From NCBI GenBank assembly GCA_023387235.1, contig JAEWIJ010000024.1, forward strand, positions 1 through 30,392: a stretch of DNA of 30,392 bases, written 5' to 3'. The DNA is from Pseudomonadota bacterium. GTDB lineage: Bacteria > Pseudomonadota > Alphaproteobacteria > Rhizobiales > Hyphomicrobiaceae. Made by a program: the position numbers and the translations under genes. This document shows, in pieces, positions 23,312-30,013 of the stretch. The notes below the pieces were generated by a model that saw only the letters and a program-made list of their open reading frames with translations, ran no database searches and was not told the origin of the DNA. Each line of letters opens with the position of its first letter. The stretch's first letter is position 1.

Positions 23312-24466
23312 TCAAGAATCTGTCACGAGGTGCGTCTTTGTTTCCGCAACGAGGTGATCGACGACCGCCTCGAGCGCCTCTTGACGGCTCGCACCCTCGG
23401 CGAGCGCCTTTGCAAAGCAGGCAAGCTGACGGTCCGCACTCGTACCCTCGGCCAGTATACGCCGCGCGCCCTGGACCTCCTCCAGGCAACCGAGTGCCAC
23501 AGCATCGTCGTGCACGATCGCCAGGATTTCCTCGAGGAGGTCGGCATACGGCACGAGCTCGCCCCGGCCGAAGTCGAAGAGCGAACCCGAAAGCCCGTAA
23601 CGCTGCGCCCGCCAGCGGTTCTCCTCGAGCAGGAAGACGGGATAGGAGCGCCAGCTCTGGTTGTTGCGGCGCAGGCGGTGCAGCATCCGCGCAATGCACA
23701 TGAAGAGCGCGGCAACCGTCACCGCATCCTCGCTCGACGTGCAGATGTCCGTGATCCGCATTTCGAGGGTCTGGAAGCGCGCCGAGGGACGCAGATCCCA
23801 CCAGATCTTCGAGGCGTCCTCCATGACCTTGGCCCGCACGAGCACGTCGACCGTCTGGCGGTACTCATCCCAGCTGTTGAAACGCCCCGGCAACCCCGTG
23901 CGCGGCAGCTCGCGGAAGATCGCGAGGCGCCAGCTCTTGAGGCCCGTGTCCTCGCCTTCCCAGAAGGGCGAGGAGGTCGTCAGCACTAGGAGGTGGGGGA
24001 GGAAATAGCGCAGTTGGTTCATGAGATCGATGCGCTGCTCGTCATCCTCGATGCCGATGTGGACGTGCATTCCCGAGATGAGCAGGCGGCGACCGACACC
24101 GGCAAGGTCGCGCGCGAGCGTGTGATAGCGCTCACGGTCCGTATGGGGCGCCTGTCCGGCGCGGGCGAACGGATGCGTCGAAGCGGCAATCGGCGCGAGG
24201 CCGAACTGCGCGGCGCTCGTCACGACACCCGCGCGCAAACGCTGCAGATCCGCGCGGGCTTCTACGAGGGTCCGACACGGCCGCGTGCCGACCTCGATCT
24301 GCGAGCGCAGGAACTCGGGCGAGACCTGCGGCCCGAGCACGCGCTCGCATTCCGCGACGAAACCCGGCGGCACTTCAGTCGCGAGGCCGCGCGTGCGTAC
24401 ATCGACGAGGTGATATTCCTCCTCGATGCCGACTGTCAGGGAGGGCTCGCTCGCGGGCATTCGCAT
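23312..24466 (-). CDS. YbdK-family carboxylate-amine ligase (glutamate-cysteine ligase-like)
   Basis: A 384-residue member of the GCS2/YbdK family, ATP-dependent ligases with weak glutamate-cysteine ligase activity in E. coli YbdK. The opening TVGIEEEYHLVD (11-22) supplies the Mg-binding glutamates; HVHIGIED, the TSSPFWEGEDTGLKSWR segment, the RPSARFQTLEMRITD core and the ENRWRAQRYGL motif follow in family order. Start at 24466 (MRMPASEPSL) gives a length close to the usual 370-380; another ATG six bases downstream is equally possible, and longer upstream readings would overlap the DM13 gene. Usual GshA is not replaced by this family with certainty; the true amine substrate is unknown. It is divergent from the DM13 gene across 126 bp. 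Confidence 0.92.
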   Translation of the reverse strand: MRMPASEPSLTVGIEEEYHLVDVRTRGLATEVPPGFVAECERVLGPQVSPEFLRSQIEVGTRPCRTLVEARADLQRLRAGVVTSAAQFGLAPIAASTHPFARAGQAPHTDRERYHTLARDLAGVGRRLLISGMHVHIGIEDDEQRIDLMNQLRYFLPHLLVLTTSSPFWEGEDTGLKSWRLAIFRELPRTGLPGRFNSWDEYRQTVDVLVRAKVMEDASKIWWDLRPSARFQTLEMRITDICTSSEDAVTVAALFMCIARMLHRLRRNNQSWRSYPVFLLEENRWRAQRYGLSGSLFDFGRGELVPYADLLEEILAIVHDDAVALGCLEEVQGARRILAEGTSADRQLACFAKALAEGASRQEALEAVVDHLVAETKTHLVTDS

Positions 24467-24580
24467 CTCACAGAGTTGACGGGTGTTGAAGATCGTAGCG
24501 GACGGGCGACCGTAGCGCGCCTCCTTCCGATGGCCTAGCTTGGTCACGATTCGCTTTCCCGGCGCTCCAAACCATTCAGC

Positions 24581-24584
24581 GGAG
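24581..24584 (+). promoter_or_regulatory. Shine-Dalgarno supporting the GTG start of the DM13 gene
   Basis: GGAG lies eight bases before the GTG at 24593; no in-frame ATG near it would retain the membrane anchor, so this site decides the start. Confidence 0.6.
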
Positions 24585-24592
24585 ACGTTCAC

Positions 24593-25081
24593 GTGAGGCG
24601 GTGGCTCATTGGATTTCTGCTCGGCGGCATTCTCGGCACCGGGCTCGGCTTCGCAGCCGGCATCTTCTTCTTTCCCTACCTCTTTCCGCCGCCGCCAGCC
24701 GCCGAAGTGCTGACCGAGACGGACAAAACCGCGGCCGTTGTCGCGCGCGGCACCTTTATCCACGCAGATCCCTCCGACCCCGTGCATTGGGGCAAGGGCA
24801 GCGTGAGCGTCCGGCGCGACAGCGTCTTTCTCGAAGAGAACTTCGAGGTCGGGCCGGGGCCGAAGTACCACCTCTATCTCGTGCCGAAGGCACCGATCCG
24901 CCGCTCGGGCGACCTCAGCGGCCAGATGTTCGTCGATCTCGGGCGGCTCAGGTCCTTCAAGGGCAGCCAGCGCTACGCGATCCCTCCCGGCGTCGACATC
25001 GACAAGTACGCGAGCGTCATCGTCTGGTGCGAGGCCTTCTCCGTGCTCATCACGCCCGCCGATCTCAAGGCCGGTGGATAG
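24593..25081 (+). CDS. Membrane-anchored DM13-domain protein
   Basis: A 162-residue protein starting with GTG. Residues 4-31 form an N-terminal membrane anchor (glycine- and phenylalanine-rich), followed by a proline stretch FPPPPAAE and a DM13 domain from about residue 48 to 160. The domain shows the family's GKGSVSV strand, EVGPGPKYHLYLVP, VDLGRLRSFKGSQRYAIP and the closing ASVIVWCEAFSVLI with the single conserved cysteine C146. DM13 domains are proposed to be extracytoplasmic redox or electron-transfer modules; no mechanism is proven. The domain should face the periplasm. It is divergent from the YbdK-type gene and 98 bp upstream of the small GG-leader peptide gene on the same strand; whether the two are functionally linked is unknown. 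Confidence 0.88.
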   Translation: MRRWLIGFLLGGILGTGLGFAAGIFFFPYLFPPPPAAEVLTETDKTAAVVARGTFIHADPSDPVHWGKGSVSVRRDSVFLEENFEVGPGPKYHLYLVPKAPIRRSGDLSGQMFVDLGRLRSFKGSQRYAIPPGVDIDKYASVIVWCEAFSVLITPADLKAGG

Positions 25082-25167
25082 TCACGCACGACTGTTCCGA
25101 GCGAGACAGCGCACACACCGCATTCCTCCGATCCTCAGTGCATCGAGGCCACTCGACTTCGATCGCA

Positions 25168-25172
25168 AGGAG
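25168..25172 (+). promoter_or_regulatory. Shine-Dalgarno AGGAG of the GG-leader peptide gene
   Basis: AAGGAGA spans 25167-25173 with the AGGAG core seven bases before the ATG at 25180, an almost ideal ribosome binding site that strongly supports translation of this short gene. Confidence 0.75.
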
Positions 25173-25179
25173 AATCGCA

Positions 25180-25392
25180 ATGCGCAGGATCGGCGGCAAC
25201 CACTACGCGTACGCTACGTTTTCGCCCCTCGAGATCAACGAGGTGACCGGCGGCTTCATGCTGGGGCTCATGATGAAGCTTTCCGCGCCGGACCCGCAGC
25301 AGGACGGCACCAGAAGCTCCAGACGGAGGAGCGAGGTAATCCAGGCCGGCGCCGGCTACGTCGATCCGAACGGCAACTTCGCGCTGCGCTGA
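25180..25392 (+). CDS. Small peptide with a double-glycine leader (bacteriocin/microcin-like)
   Basis: A 70-residue protein not matching any family I can name. Residues 14-25, FSPLEINEVTGG, fit the double-glycine leader consensus of class II bacteriocins and microcins: hydrophobic at -12, S at -11, E at -8, I at -7, V at -4, G at -2 and -1. Cleavage after G25 would release a 45-residue peptide with a hydrophobic start (FMLGLMMKLSA), a basic middle (TRSSRRRSE) and a glycine/aromatic tail (AGAGYVDPNGNFALR), without cysteines. The ribosome binding site is near ideal. It lies 98 bp after the DM13 gene and ends 6 bp from the convergent P450 stop. No C39 peptidase-ABC exporter, modifying enzyme on the same strand, or immunity gene is visible. 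A non-secreted small protein with a chance motif remains possible. Confidence 0.65.
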   Translation: MRRIGGNHYAYATFSPLEINEVTGGFMLGLMMKLSAPDPQQDGTRSSRRRSEVIQAGAGYVDPNGNFALR

Positions 25393-25398
25393 CCGCGC

Positions 25399-26799
25399 CT
25401 ATGCGATCGGCTCGACGTCGAGGGGCATCCCACCCTTCGGCCTCAGCGTGACGCGGCTGATGGGCTCCGGCAGATGGCGGCCGTCCCAGTGAAAGCGCGC
25501 GGCGCGCACGAGCGTCGCGAAGAGCACGACGGCCTCGACGTTCGCGAACGACATGCCGAGGCAGATCCGCGGGCCTGCACCGAACGGCATGTATTGCGTG
25601 CGCGGCATGGCCTTCTCGCGCTCGGGGAGAAATCGATCGGGATCGAAGCGGTCCGGATCTTCCCACAGCTTGCGGTGGCGATGGATCGCATAGATCGGGA
25701 TCACGACCTGGGTGCGCGCCTTGATCGTGGTCTCGCCGAGCTTGATCTCCGTCGTCGGCATGCGCGAGATGATGGGCGCGGGCGGATAGAGGCGCATGGC
25801 CTCCTTCATGACGCGGTCGGTGAGGGCGAGACGCGGCACATGCGCGGCCTCGATGCGCCCCTTGCCGGCGACGGCCAGCACCTCCGCGCGCACGCGCTCC
25901 TGCCAATCCGGCGCGCGGGCCACCAGATAGAGCGCCCAGGTGAGCGCCCGCGCCGTGGTCTCGTGTCCGGCTTCGAGAAGCGTCAGCAGGTTGCTGATCA
26001 CATCCTCGTCGCCCATGGGCGCGCCGTTCTCGGGATTGCGCGCAGCGAGCAGCCGTCCGAGCAGATCGTAGCCGCCATCGCCTTCGGCCCTGCGCCGCGC
26101 GACGATCTCGCCGACCGCGTGCCGCAATCGGCGCGCCGCGCGCTTCCTGGCAAGCGTCGCGGGATGCGGCAGCCACGTCGGCAATTTCATCAGCGCCCAC
26201 GCGAGCTCCCAGGAGCTGTTCGCCAGATACGCCGTGCCCTCGCGCTTGATCACTTCGGCTTCGGCCGGCACGCCGCCCGCGAGCATCGTGCGCGCGATGA
26301 CGTCGAATGTGACGTCGATCATGTCCGCATCGATGGCGCGGACACCGCGACCACTGCGCTGCCATGTGGCCGTCAAGGCGCCGGCGGCCGCCGACATCTC
26401 CGGCACGTAGGTCAGGATCTCCTGATGACGGAAGAGCGGCGCCATGGCCCGGCGCTGCCACCGCCAATGCGCGCCGACCGCGGTCAGCACGCCATCGCCG
26501 AGGCTGCCGCCAAGCACGCGGCGCTCCAGCTCGGTCTTGCTGAAGGTGTCGCTCGACGCGATCAGCACCTGCTCGACGAGATCGGGCCGCGTCACCCAGA
26601 CGACGAGCCGCCCCTTCGCCGGCTCGAAGACCACCATCGGCTCCTCGTATACCGGCCGCGAGAGCACGCGGAGCGGATTGCGCACGTACTCGAACAGCGC
26701 GCGTTCGAGCCTGACCGGCCGATCGGGCGGCACGACAGTCGGGGGATAGAGTGCAGCAGTTGCGGGAACGACAACGCCTGCCTGAAGCATGGCGACCAC
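25399..26799 (-). CDS. Cytochrome P450
   Basis: A 466-residue soluble heme monooxygenase. The I-helix oxygen-activation motif is AGHETT (277-282), the K-helix ExxR is E333/R336 (KEAMRLYPP), the meander contains DPDRFDPDRFLPER (381-394) and the heme-ligand loop is FGAGPRICLG with C413. It is complete. The overall style (long meander, LYPP after ExxR) is that of the CYP102/CYP4-like group, often acting on fatty acids or terpenoids, but the substrate cannot be inferred. No ferredoxin, ferredoxin reductase or fused reductase is nearby, so electrons must come from partners elsewhere. It runs convergent to the GG-leader peptide gene and 114 bp after the acyl-CoA dehydrogenase stop. Confidence 0.95.
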   Translation of the reverse strand: MVAMLQAGVVVPATAALYPPTVVPPDRPVRLERALFEYVRNPLRVLSRPVYEEPMVVFEPAKGRLVVWVTRPDLVEQVLIASSDTFSKTELERRVLGGSLGDGVLTAVGAHWRWQRRAMAPLFRHQEILTYVPEMSAAAGALTATWQRSGRGVRAIDADMIDVTFDVIARTMLAGGVPAEAEVIKREGTAYLANSSWELAWALMKLPTWLPHPATLARKRAARRLRHAVGEIVARRRAEGDGGYDLLGRLLAARNPENGAPMGDEDVISNLLTLLEAGHETTARALTWALYLVARAPDWQERVRAEVLAVAGKGRIEAAHVPRLALTDRVMKEAMRLYPPAPIISRMPTTEIKLGETTIKARTQVVIPIYAIHRHRKLWEDPDRFDPDRFLPEREKAMPRTQYMPFGAGPRICLGMSFANVEAVVLFATLVRAARFHWDGRHLPEPISRVTLRPKGGMPLDVEPIA

Positions 26800-26913
26800 C
26801 TTCTGACGATCCGCCTCAGGATATCAGACGGCCGCCCCCGGCGCAGCCACGGCTCAGTGTGCTCCGGGCAGCAGCGCGATCAATTTACGCCACAATCAGG
26901 TGGATGAATTTTA

Positions 26914-28587
26914 TCAGTTGGCGCCTTCCAATAGCCGCCGGGCAATCACCTGCGCCTGGATTTCGGCCGCACCCTCGAAGATGTTCAGAATGCGCGCATC
27001 GCACAGCACGCGCGACACCGGATATTCGAGCGCGAAGCCGTTGCCGCCGTGGATCTGCAGCGCATTGTCGGCATTCGCCCAGGCAATGCGCGCGGCCAGC
27101 AGCTTGGCCATGCCCGCTTCGAGATCGCAGCGCCGTCCCTCGTCCTTCTCGCGGGCCGCGTAATAAGTGATCTGGCGCGCGATCATCGTCTCGACGGCCA
27201 TCATGGCGATCTTGTTGGCGACGCGCGGGAAGGCGTAGATCGGCTTGCCGAACTGCACGCGCTCCAGCGCGTACTTGAGCGCAAGGTCCATGGCCGACTG
27301 CGCGACCCCGACCGCGCGCGCCGCCGTCTGGATGCGCGCCGACTCGAACGTCGCCATGAGCTGCTTGAAGCCCTGGCCTTCGGCCCCGCCGAGAAGCTGG
27401 CTCTCCGGCACCTCGAAGCCGTCGAAGGAAATGTCGAACTCCTTCATGCCGCGATAGCCGAGCACCTCGATCTCGCCGCCGGTCATGCCTTCGGCCGGGA
27501 ACGGATTCTCGTCCGTCCCGCGCGGCTTCTCGGCGAGCAGCATCGAGAGCCCCTTGTAGCCGGGCTCCTTCGGGTTCGTGCGCACGAGCAGCGTCATGAC
27601 ATCAGCGCGTGCGGGATGCGTGATCCACGTCTTCTGCCCGAAGACCTTGTAGACATCGCCGTGCTTTTCCGCGCGCGTCTTGAGCGAGGCGAGGTCCGAG
27701 CCCGTGTTCGGCTCGGTGAACACGGCCGTCGGCAGAATCTCGCCTGCAGCGATCGGGCCGAGATACTTCGCCTTCTGCTCGTCCGTGCCGTTCTGCAGGA
27801 TCAGCTCGCCCGCGATCTCAGAGCGCGTGCCGAGCGAGCCGACGCCGATATAGCCGCGCGAAAGCTCTTCCGACACGAGGCACATGCTCTCCTTGCCGAG
27901 GCCGAGACCGCCGTGCTCTTCCGGAATAGTCAGGCCGAACACGCCCATCGCGCTCATCTCGGCGATCACGTCGAGCGGAATGTACTCGTTCTCCAGATGC
28001 CACTCATGGGCGTAGGGAATGACCTTCTCGACGGCGAACCTGCGCATCTCCTCGCGCATGGCGGCGAGCGTCTCGTCGAGGCCCGTATCGCCGAACGTCG
28101 TCGCTGCCGGCTGCTCCGCGATGAGCGCCGCAATGCGCGCCTTCACGTCATCCGAGAAGCCGCTCTCGATCAACTCGGCCACCGCGGGCTCGGCCAGGAA
28201 CCGCGCGACCTCCGCCGCCGGAATGCCGAGCTGTCCGGGGCGCACGATCTCGCCCTGGCTCATGGGAATGCCGCCGCCGATCTGCGCAAGGTACTCCCCG
28301 AATGCCGCGCCGAGCAGCAGCCGCTCCATCTCACCGGCACGTCCATCCGCTTCGAGCCGCTGCGCCCAGCCGAGCATCTGCCGGAGCGCTTCGACGTATG
28401 TCGCCAGCCAGGCAAGGCCGTGCAGCGCGTGCTGGGCGCTGTCACCGCGGCCCGCGGCCGCCGATTTCGCGCCGACTGCCGAGCGGGCGAGCTGCAACAG
28501 GCGCTCTGCGGCCGCGAGCGCGCCGGCGCAGGCATCGAGCGAGGCTGCGGAAGTCGCGGATACGGCGGCGCGTTCGGCGGTGGCCAT
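26914..28587 (-). CDS. mcd: Acyl-CoA dehydrogenase with N-terminal extension, probable (2S)-methylsuccinyl-CoA dehydrogenase
   Basis: A 557-residue FAD enzyme. Residues 1 to about 160 are a helical, alanine-rich extension not found in ordinary acyl-CoA dehydrogenases (about 380-400 residues); the rest is the three-part dehydrogenase fold with FGLTIPEEHGGLG, the FAD-contacting AVFTEPNTGSDLASLKT and WITHPARAD, and the C-terminal IFEGAAEIQ that carries the usual catalytic base position, E538. Size and the extension match methylsuccinyl-CoA dehydrogenase, which oxidises (2S)-methylsuccinyl-CoA to mesaconyl-CoA in the ethylmalonyl-CoA pathway; this is family knowledge applied by resemblance. Start at 28587 (MATAERAAV) is preferred, as the frame upstream is arginine- and serine-rich. 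None of the other pathway genes lie in the window. An AAGGA ribosome binding site precedes it. Confidence 0.82.
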   Translation of the reverse strand: MATAERAAVSATSAASLDACAGALAAAERLLQLARSAVGAKSAAAGRGDSAQHALHGLAWLATYVEALRQMLGWAQRLEADGRAGEMERLLLGAAFGEYLAQIGGGIPMSQGEIVRPGQLGIPAAEVARFLAEPAVAELIESGFSDDVKARIAALIAEQPAATTFGDTGLDETLAAMREEMRRFAVEKVIPYAHEWHLENEYIPLDVIAEMSAMGVFGLTIPEEHGGLGLGKESMCLVSEELSRGYIGVGSLGTRSEIAGELILQNGTDEQKAKYLGPIAAGEILPTAVFTEPNTGSDLASLKTRAEKHGDVYKVFGQKTWITHPARADVMTLLVRTNPKEPGYKGLSMLLAEKPRGTDENPFPAEGMTGGEIEVLGYRGMKEFDISFDGFEVPESQLLGGAEGQGFKQLMATFESARIQTAARAVGVAQSAMDLALKYALERVQFGKPIYAFPRVANKIAMMAVETMIARQITYYAAREKDEGRRCDLEAGMAKLLAARIAWANADNALQIHGGNGFALEYPVSRVLCDARILNIFEGAAEIQAQVIARRLLEGAN

Positions 28588-28629
28588 AGAGGGCGTCCTT
28601 GTCGGCGGCGAATGGAGATACTGCACTGC

Positions 28630-28657
28630 ACAATAGTCGGATTGCGCGCGTGTGCAA
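28630..28657 (-). promoter_or_regulatory. Candidate promoter of the mcd-like gene
   Basis: Minus-strand TTGCAC (28652-28657) and TATTGT (28630-28635) are separated by 16 bases, placing a start near 28622, about 35 bases before the start codon. The -35 hexamer lies inside the palindrome at 28641-28658, the arrangement expected of a repressor or activator site. Confidence 0.35.
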
Positions 28658-28658
28658 T
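28641..28658. promoter_or_regulatory. Candidate operator ATTGC-N8-GCAAT
   Basis: An 18-bp interrupted palindrome with perfect 5-bp arms, ATTGC (28641-28645) and GCAAT (28654-28658), 54 to 71 bases before the mcd-like start codon. It resembles in style the TTTGCAAA-type sites of short-chain acyl-CoA-responsive regulators in alphaproteobacteria (the PccR/RamB group), but it is not identical to them and may be coincidental. Confidence 0.3.
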
Positions 28659-28705
28659 CCCGCCCGCTGATGGAAAATCCGTCGCCGGAAGTCAACCGCG
28701 CATCG

Positions 28706-29905
28706 CTAGCGGCGGCTGCCGGCGATCTCATCGAAGATGCGCGCGAACTCGACGGCACCGGCCTTCTTCTCGTTGACCCGCATGCGCTGTTCGAGCGCCG
28801 CCAGCAGCTCGGCGCCGTTCTTCTCGCGCACGATCGTGTTGCGGTAGTAGGCCGGGCGCGAGAAGAAATTGGTGGTCGACATCTGCCGGCCAATCGGCGT
28901 CATCATTTCGAGGCCCGTGCCCGGCCCCGCGAGGTTCATCAGCTCGAGCTCGGGACCGCTGAGCGACGTGCGCCCTGCTCTGAGCCCGGTATCGAGCACG
29001 CCCCTGAGCTTGATCACCTGCAGCCAGGGGCCGATATCGGGATCGAGATTGAGCGCGTGAATACCCTGCCCGCGCGGCGTATTGCCGAGCGCGACATGGC
29101 GGCCCCATTGATAAGGCACCGACTTCGCCGCGCGCACCATCTTCCTTACGATCGCCGCCTTGCGCTTGAGGTACGCCGCCCGTCCCGGCGAGACCCCCGG
29201 CGCCCGCGCCATGTCCTCGAGCCGGTTGACGAACGACGGCCCGCTCTTTGCCACCTCGTTCACGGAGTTGCCGGCAAGAAGCTGCGCATAGCCGAGCGCG
29301 GTCGAGATCGGCCGGCCTTTGCGCGATTCGGGATCGATACCCGCCTGCATGTCGTAGACGCCGCGCCCGCCGGTCTCCAGGGCATAGACGTCGATCACCT
29401 GCGCCTTGCTGAGACCGACGCGCAGCGCCTCCTGCGCATAGCGGCGCTTGAACTCGCGCTCGGGAATGGCTGCGGGCACATAGCCGTACTGGGACTTCGC
29501 GGCCGCGAGAAAATCATGGAGGCCGGCGATCTCCGTATCCGGGCGCGGTGGCCGCAGATCCGCGATGATCTTCGCGACATCGGAAGGGAGCGGCGGCCCC
29601 TCGTACTGTGGCGGATGCTCGGGCACGTAGTCGGCGGAAGTGAAAGGCGTCCCGCTGGCGCGCTTTCGGCGGCGCCCATCGCGGAGCGAGTCGACCTCGG
29701 CCCAGTACATGTCGAGGCGCCGGTCGAACGGCGTGCGTGCCGCGAGATAGGCCTGATAGGCCTTGAGCTGGCGATCGTTGAGGCGTGCGGCGAGGTCGTC
29801 CGGAATGCGCTGCGCCGCGGCTGCCAGGGACGCACTCATCAACACAAGTGCGCCGAGCAAGCCGCCAGCGCCGATACGAGTTGCCTGCGGCAGCCAGCCT
29901 TTCAT
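28706..29905 (-). CDS. Secreted lysozyme-like protein, possibly a lytic transglycosylase relative
   Basis: A 399-residue protein with a clear Sec signal peptide (MKGWLPQATR then a hydrophobic run ending at SLAAAA, about residue 31). The segment VYALETGGRGVYDMQAG (173-189) places a conserved glutamate at 177 followed by TALGYAQLL (202-210), a layout like the catalytic Glu and GxxQ strand of the soluble lytic transglycosylase fold. The usual SLT signature is degenerate, so peptidoglycan cleavage is a hypothesis. Residues 32-100 form a leading region rich in Arg and Tyr, and the C-terminal 90 residues hold ELELMNLAGPGTGLEMM and FFSRPAYYRNTIVREKNGAELLAALEQR, which I cannot assign. A GGAGGGAG ribosome binding site precedes the ATG. 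It ends 118 bp upstream of the mcd-like start and is probably a separate unit. Confidence 0.75.
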   Translation of the reverse strand: MKGWLPQATRIGAGGLLGALVLMSASLAAAAQRIPDDLAARLNDRQLKAYQAYLAARTPFDRRLDMYWAEVDSLRDGRRRKRASGTPFTSADYVPEHPPQYEGPPLPSDVAKIIADLRPPRPDTEIAGLHDFLAAAKSQYGYVPAAIPEREFKRRYAQEALRVGLSKAQVIDVYALETGGRGVYDMQAGIDPESRKGRPISTALGYAQLLAGNSVNEVAKSGPSFVNRLEDMARAPGVSPGRAAYLKRKAAIVRKMVRAAKSVPYQWGRHVALGNTPRGQGIHALNLDPDIGPWLQVIKLRGVLDTGLRAGRTSLSGPELELMNLAGPGTGLEMMTPIGRQMSTTNFFSRPAYYRNTIVREKNGAELLAALEQRMRVNEKKAGAVEFARIFDEIAGSRR

Positions 29906-30013
29906 GCTGTCCGATCTCCCTCCGCGTCATGTCCAGGCTCGCGCCACACGAGCCGCGCCCAGATCGGGGCGCCCCTCGGCCCTTAGACGAATGTTTCGCC
30001 CATAGTGTGGCCG

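Noticed and set aside
24467..24871. Upstream extension of the YbdK-type gene
   Set aside because: It overlaps the divergent DM13 coding region and would add 135 residues absent from the family.
25180..26799. P450 plus GG-leader peptide as a modified-peptide (RiPP) gene cluster
   Set aside because: The genes are convergent, the P450 resembles lipid- or terpenoid-acting types, and the leader is of the plain export kind; adjacency alone is not enough.
28588..28893. Upstream in-frame extension of the mcd-like gene
   Set aside because: It is arginine- and serine-rich, runs across the candidate promoter and overlaps the end of the secreted protein gene; the start at 28587 has a ribosome binding site and gives the expected length.
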